This document shows positions 38,870-42,369 of a DNA stretch of 42,369 nt, in pieces (within the stretch, counting starts at the first letter, position 1; every line of letters begins with the position of its first letter). Under the pieces are notes generated by a model. That model ran no database searches, was not told the DNA's origin, and was given only the letters and a program-made list of their open reading frames with translations. The position numbers and the translations under genes were made by a program. This DNA is from Candidatus Pelethocola excrementipullorum (GTDB lineage Bacteria; Bacillota; Clostridia; Lachnospirales; Lachnospiraceae), in contig DVNN01000098.1 of NCBI GenBank assembly GCA_018714325.1, positions 1 to 42,369 on the forward strand, in the 5' to 3' direction.

Positions 38870-40041
38870 GACCTGTGGATGAACTTCGAAACCAGATTCT
38901 TTCACAACTGGATATGACCAGAGACGTCGAGGATCAGGAAATTCTGAATCTCATCGATGACTTGGTTTTAAAGAGTGGAAAAGACACACCGCTGACTGTC
39001 AGAGAAAAAGACCGCTTGCGCAGAGAATTGTTTGATTCCATAAGAAAATTAGATATACTTCAGGAATTGATTGATGACGATGAAGTTACAGAAATCATGA
39101 TTAATGGCTACAAACAAATCTTTGTTGAGCGGGGAGGAATCATCCAGGGATACGATCGTCAATTCTCAACGCCTGAAAAGCTGGATGATGTAATCCAGCA
39201 AATCGTGGGGCGGTGCAACCGGGTAGTGAATGAGCAAATGCCTATCGTGGACGCAAGGTTGGAAAATGGGGCAAGAGTCAATGTTGTCTTGAAACCTGTG
39301 GCACTGGACGGCCCAATCATCAGCATTCGTCGCTTTCCTGATACTCCTATTACCATGGATGATCTAATCACCGGAGGAAGCATCACCAAAGAAGCCGCGG
39401 ACTTTTTAAGGAATCTTGTGGTATCTGGTTATTCCATAATGATTGGGGGAGGCACATCCTCCGGGAAAACCACATTTCTCAATGCTCTCTCCTGCTACAT
39501 TCCCGCCTCCGAACGGGTTGTAACCATTGAAGACAACGCGGAGCTTCAGATTCAAAATGTTGCTAATCTGGTAAGATTGGAAAGTAGAACTGCCAATCTG
39601 GAGGAGCATCTGGAGATCACGATGGATGACTTGATTAAGACCGCACTTCGTATGCGCCCCAACAGGATTATCGTAGGGGAAATCAGAGGTATGGAAGCAA
39701 AGTCCTATATTACTTCCCTTAACCTGGGTCATAACGGAAGTATGGCCACGGCTCATGCTAATTCGGCCAAAGAAATGATCAGCCGTCTGGAAATGATGGT
39801 TCTGATGGGCATGGAACTTCCCCTTCCCGCCATACGCAGACAGATAGCCTCCGGAATCGAAATTCTGATTCATCTGGGCCGTGACAACCTGGGCCGCCGA
39901 AGGGTGGAGGAGATTGCCGAGGTTCTGGGATTGGAACAAGAAGAGGTTAAAATTCATGTCTTATATGAACTCCAGGAAGATAGATTGATACAGAAAAATA
40001 CGCTCTCGCACAAGCACAAGCTGGAAAGGGCCGGGCTATGA
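38866..40041 (+). CDS. CpaF/TadA type II/IV secretion ATPase
   Basis: Walker A GGGTSSGKTTFLNAL; VTIEDNAELQI; MRPNRIIVGEIRG; GSMATAHANSAKEMISRLE. TTG start overlaps the upstream stop (TTGA). Confidence 0.93.
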   Translation: MRPVDELRNQILSQLDMTRDVEDQEILNLIDDLVLKSGKDTPLTVREKDRLRRELFDSIRKLDILQELIDDDEVTEIMINGYKQIFVERGGIIQGYDRQFSTPEKLDDVIQQIVGRCNRVVNEQMPIVDARLENGARVNVVLKPVALDGPIISIRRFPDTPITMDDLITGGSITKEAADFLRNLVVSGYSIMIGGGTSSGKTTFLNALSCYIPASERVVTIEDNAELQIQNVANLVRLESRTANLEEHLEITMDDLIKTALRMRPNRIIVGEIRGMEAKSYITSLNLGHNGSMATAHANSAKEMISRLEMMVLMGMELPLPAIRRQIASGIEILIHLGRDNLGRRRVEEIAEVLGLEQEEVKIHVLYELQEDRLIQKNTLSHKHKLERAGL

Positions 40042-40781
40042 GACGAAGATACGACAGATATTATTTTTCCACAAAAGAATGGTTCCTGCTCTCCCTTCAG
40101 GCCACAGGCCTGTCTTTGATACTAAACTATTTGTTCTACCGCAGCATCTGGGGAATGCTTCTGATCATTCCCATCGGATGGTTTTACCTGAAGGAGCAGA
40201 AAAAGCGACGGTTAAAGAAGTTACGTCAACAACTCCACTATCACTTTAAGGATGGAATCTCTGCCTTGCATACGGCATTGCGGACCGGGTATTCACTGGA
40301 AAACGCAGTGAGGGAATCCTATCTGGATCTGTCTCATAACTATGGAACATCCGATGTGATGGTCGAAGAGCTTAATATGATGTGTAATCAACTACAGCTA
40401 AAGGTACCTGTGGAAGACTTATTTATTGATCTTGGAAACAGAAGTAAAATTGAAGACATTGAAACCTTTGCCCAAGTCATTCATATAGCCAAACGTACTG
40501 GAGGAAATCTAGATCAGATCTTACAGGATATCTGGAAGACCTTAAGCGATAAAATTGATACCAAACGCGATATAGACGCTGGGATTGCTGCAAAAAAGTA
40601 CGAACAGACCATCATGAGCCTGATGCCAGCCGGAATCATCCTATACCTTCAGCTGACTTTCCCCACACTGCTGTCAGAGATGTATACCACAACGGCCGGA
40701 AACATCGTTATGAGCTTTTGCCTGGTCGTATATGGAGCCGCCTATCTCCTTGGGAACTACATCGTGGACATTGAAGTTTAA
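40038..40781 (+). CDS. TadB-like type II secretion F-domain protein
   Basis: ALHTALRTGYSLENAVRESYLDL...FAQVIHIAKRTGGNLDQIL; ATGA overlap with tadA-like gene. Confidence 0.85.
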   Translation: MRRRYDRYYFSTKEWFLLSLQATGLSLILNYLFYRSIWGMLLIIPIGWFYLKEQKKRRLKKLRQQLHYHFKDGISALHTALRTGYSLENAVRESYLDLSHNYGTSDVMVEELNMMCNQLQLKVPVEDLFIDLGNRSKIEDIETFAQVIHIAKRTGGNLDQILQDIWKTLSDKIDTKRDIDAGIAAKKYEQTIMSLMPAGIILYLQLTFPTLLSEMYTTTAGNIVMSFCLVVYGAAYLLGNYIVDIEV

Positions 40782-40806
40782 GCAGGAAGTATCAGTAGGA
40801 GGAACC

Positions 40807-42009
40807 ATGCAAAAAAAATTAATCATAATCGTTTCCGCTTTGGGTTTACTATTAAGCATCGTCTTTATCATCGGCGATCTTACCGCTCCACGTGCTATCC
40901 CCGGCTACGAATTGGAGCGAAATGCAGAAGGTGGCGGCGAACGGGAAGAAACGCTGGAGTACGAACTGAAGGATGGGACTAAGGGCGAGGTCACCCTGAC
41001 AATTCCAGAATCCACCTATTCACCACGCGAGGCCAAGCAAATCTTAGAGCAAGCCTTACTTCAACTGGATCAGCTAATTCTGGGCAGCAATGAATCCCCG
41101 GATCATATCAGTCAGAATTTAAACTTGGTAACAACGTTACCAGCAAGTCCTGTTATCCTCTCCTGGAACAGCAGCCGTATGGATCTCCTTGACTATGAGG
41201 GGATTCTGAGCAATAAAATACCAATGGACGGGGCCGAGGTTCAACTGGAAGCGGAACTAAGCCTTCAGAATCAGAAAGTCGTTTATCAGAAAACGGTCAA
41301 GGTCTTTCCACCTGAACCCTTCAGTTTCAGCGAGGGACTGAGGCAAAAAACCTCAGAGAGAAATCAAGGAGTAGAAGGAAGTCTTTACTATTTGCCGGAA
41401 TCCATAAACGAACAGGAGATTTTCTGGAAGCGAAAGCCCTCTTCCCAGGGCATCACCCTTTTATTGCTTACCCTTGTGGGGATCGCCGCCCTCTATGTGG
41501 CACAAAGACAGGAGGCAAATCATATACAGCAACGACGGCTAGACCAGATGATGGAAGACTATCCCGAGGTTATCAGCAAATTCCTTCTTTTATTGAGTGC
41601 GGGCCTCAGTATACGAAATTGCTTTGAACGGATTGCAATGGATTACAAAAAGCGGCAGGGTAGTAATGCCAAAGATATCCGCATGGTTTATGAAGAAGTA
41701 GTGGTCACCTGCCGGGAAATCAAGGGTGGTACACCAGAATTAAAGGCTTATGAATCTTTTGGAAAAAGATGCGAATGCCCTGCCTATAAAACTCTGAGCA
41801 CCTTGTTATGCCAAAGCTTGAAAAAGGGGAGTAAAGGAATGGTTGAATTGTTGGAAAGAGAGGCTCAGAATGCCTTCGAAGAACGTAAAAGACGGGCTCG
41901 AATTATGGGGGATAAAGCCGGGACAAAGCTTATCTTGCCTATGATCCTGATGCTGTCAGTGGTACTGATTATCTTAATTGTACCCGCTTACCTATCATTT
42001 ACGGTTTAA
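40807..42009 (+). CDS. TadC-like type II secretion F-domain protein
   Basis: C-terminal LDQMMEDYPEVISKFLLLLSAGLSIRNCFERIAMDY...ILPMILMLSVVLIILIVPAYLSF; long N-terminal extracytoplasmic region; ATG 40807. Confidence 0.8.
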   Translation: MQKKLIIIVSALGLLLSIVFIIGDLTAPRAIPGYELERNAEGGGEREETLEYELKDGTKGEVTLTIPESTYSPREAKQILEQALLQLDQLILGSNESPDHISQNLNLVTTLPASPVILSWNSSRMDLLDYEGILSNKIPMDGAEVQLEAELSLQNQKVVYQKTVKVFPPEPFSFSEGLRQKTSERNQGVEGSLYYLPESINEQEIFWKRKPSSQGITLLLLTLVGIAALYVAQRQEANHIQQRRLDQMMEDYPEVISKFLLLLSAGLSIRNCFERIAMDYKKRQGSNAKDIRMVYEEVVVTCREIKGGTPELKAYESFGKRCECPAYKTLSTLLCQSLKKGSKGMVELLEREAQNAFEERKRRARIMGDKAGTKLILPMILMLSVVLIILIVPAYLSFTV

Positions 42010-42037
42010 CAGAGTGATCAGAAGGGAGGTGAGGCGT

Positions 42038-42205
42038 ATGAAAGAATTAAAGGCATTTTGGAAAGAAGAAGAGGCCGTTGCAGTTGTAGAAGTCATACTA
42101 GTACTAGTAGTCTTAGTTGCTCTGGTAGTCATATTCAAGAAACAAATTGTTAGTCTTGTCAATGATATCCTGTCGAAAATCACAAATCAAAGCAAGAGTA
42201 TCTAA
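42038..42205 (+). CDS. Flp-type pilin (Flp1-like)
   Basis: 55-aa peptide MKELKAFWKEEEAVAVVEVILVLVVLVALVVIFK..., RBS GGGAGGTG, immediately after tadC-like gene. Confidence 0.8.
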   Translation: MKELKAFWKEEEAVAVVEVILVLVVLVALVVIFKKQIVSLVNDILSKITNQSKSI

Positions 42206-42369
42206 TCTTCCTTAAATTCCAAACTGCCTAATTAAGAAAAATAAGCCTGCAAATAAAAAGTCAAGGCTAAATTGAAAGAACATTGAAAATTTTATACAGG
42301 TTGAAAAGTAGGCATCAAAATAAGACCACCACATCGTGCTGGTCAAAAAATGAGAGTTTTGGATTAGTT

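Noticed and set aside
39406-39957. 183-aa minus-strand ORF inside the tadA-like gene
   Set aside because: Shadow ORF opposite a strongly conserved ATPase coding frame.

Overview
The window looks like ordinary chromosome from a Lachnospiraceae-type clostridium; this is inferred from protein families and low GC, not from any search. I count about 30 credible protein-coding genes. They include two subtilisin-family (Csp-like) proteins, one of which has lost its catalytic Ser. There is an ECF sigma factor with a membrane beta-propeller partner, and a second, orphan ECF sigma factor. Metabolic and housekeeping genes include an iron-type alcohol dehydrogenase, RluA-type pseudouridine synthase, aconitase-family hydratase, CdaR/PucR-like regulator, UgpC/MsmK-like ATPase, YesL, Pgi, MTA/SAH nucleosidase, MBL/beta-CASP hydrolase, MurG, HIT and rhomboid proteins. 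There is also a two-component system, a soluble orphan histidine kinase, and the 5' part of a Tad/Flp pilus locus running off the right edge. The most interesting signals are non-coding. (1) A roughly 0.7-1 kb minus-strand region (about 13.8 to 13.06 kb, possibly to 12.76 kb) between the aconitase-family gene and rluA starts with a canonical promoter (TTGACA-N17-TATTAT). It contains many local helices and a 12-bp/9-bp interleaved pairing (pseudoknot topology), so it is a candidate large ornate ncRNA. (2) A GC-rich minus-strand structured element lies at about 32.93-33.14 kb. (3) A ~243-bp multi-hairpin element with terminal inverted repeats sits at the left edge. No CRISPR array, rRNA, recognised tRNA, transposase or phage module was seen.
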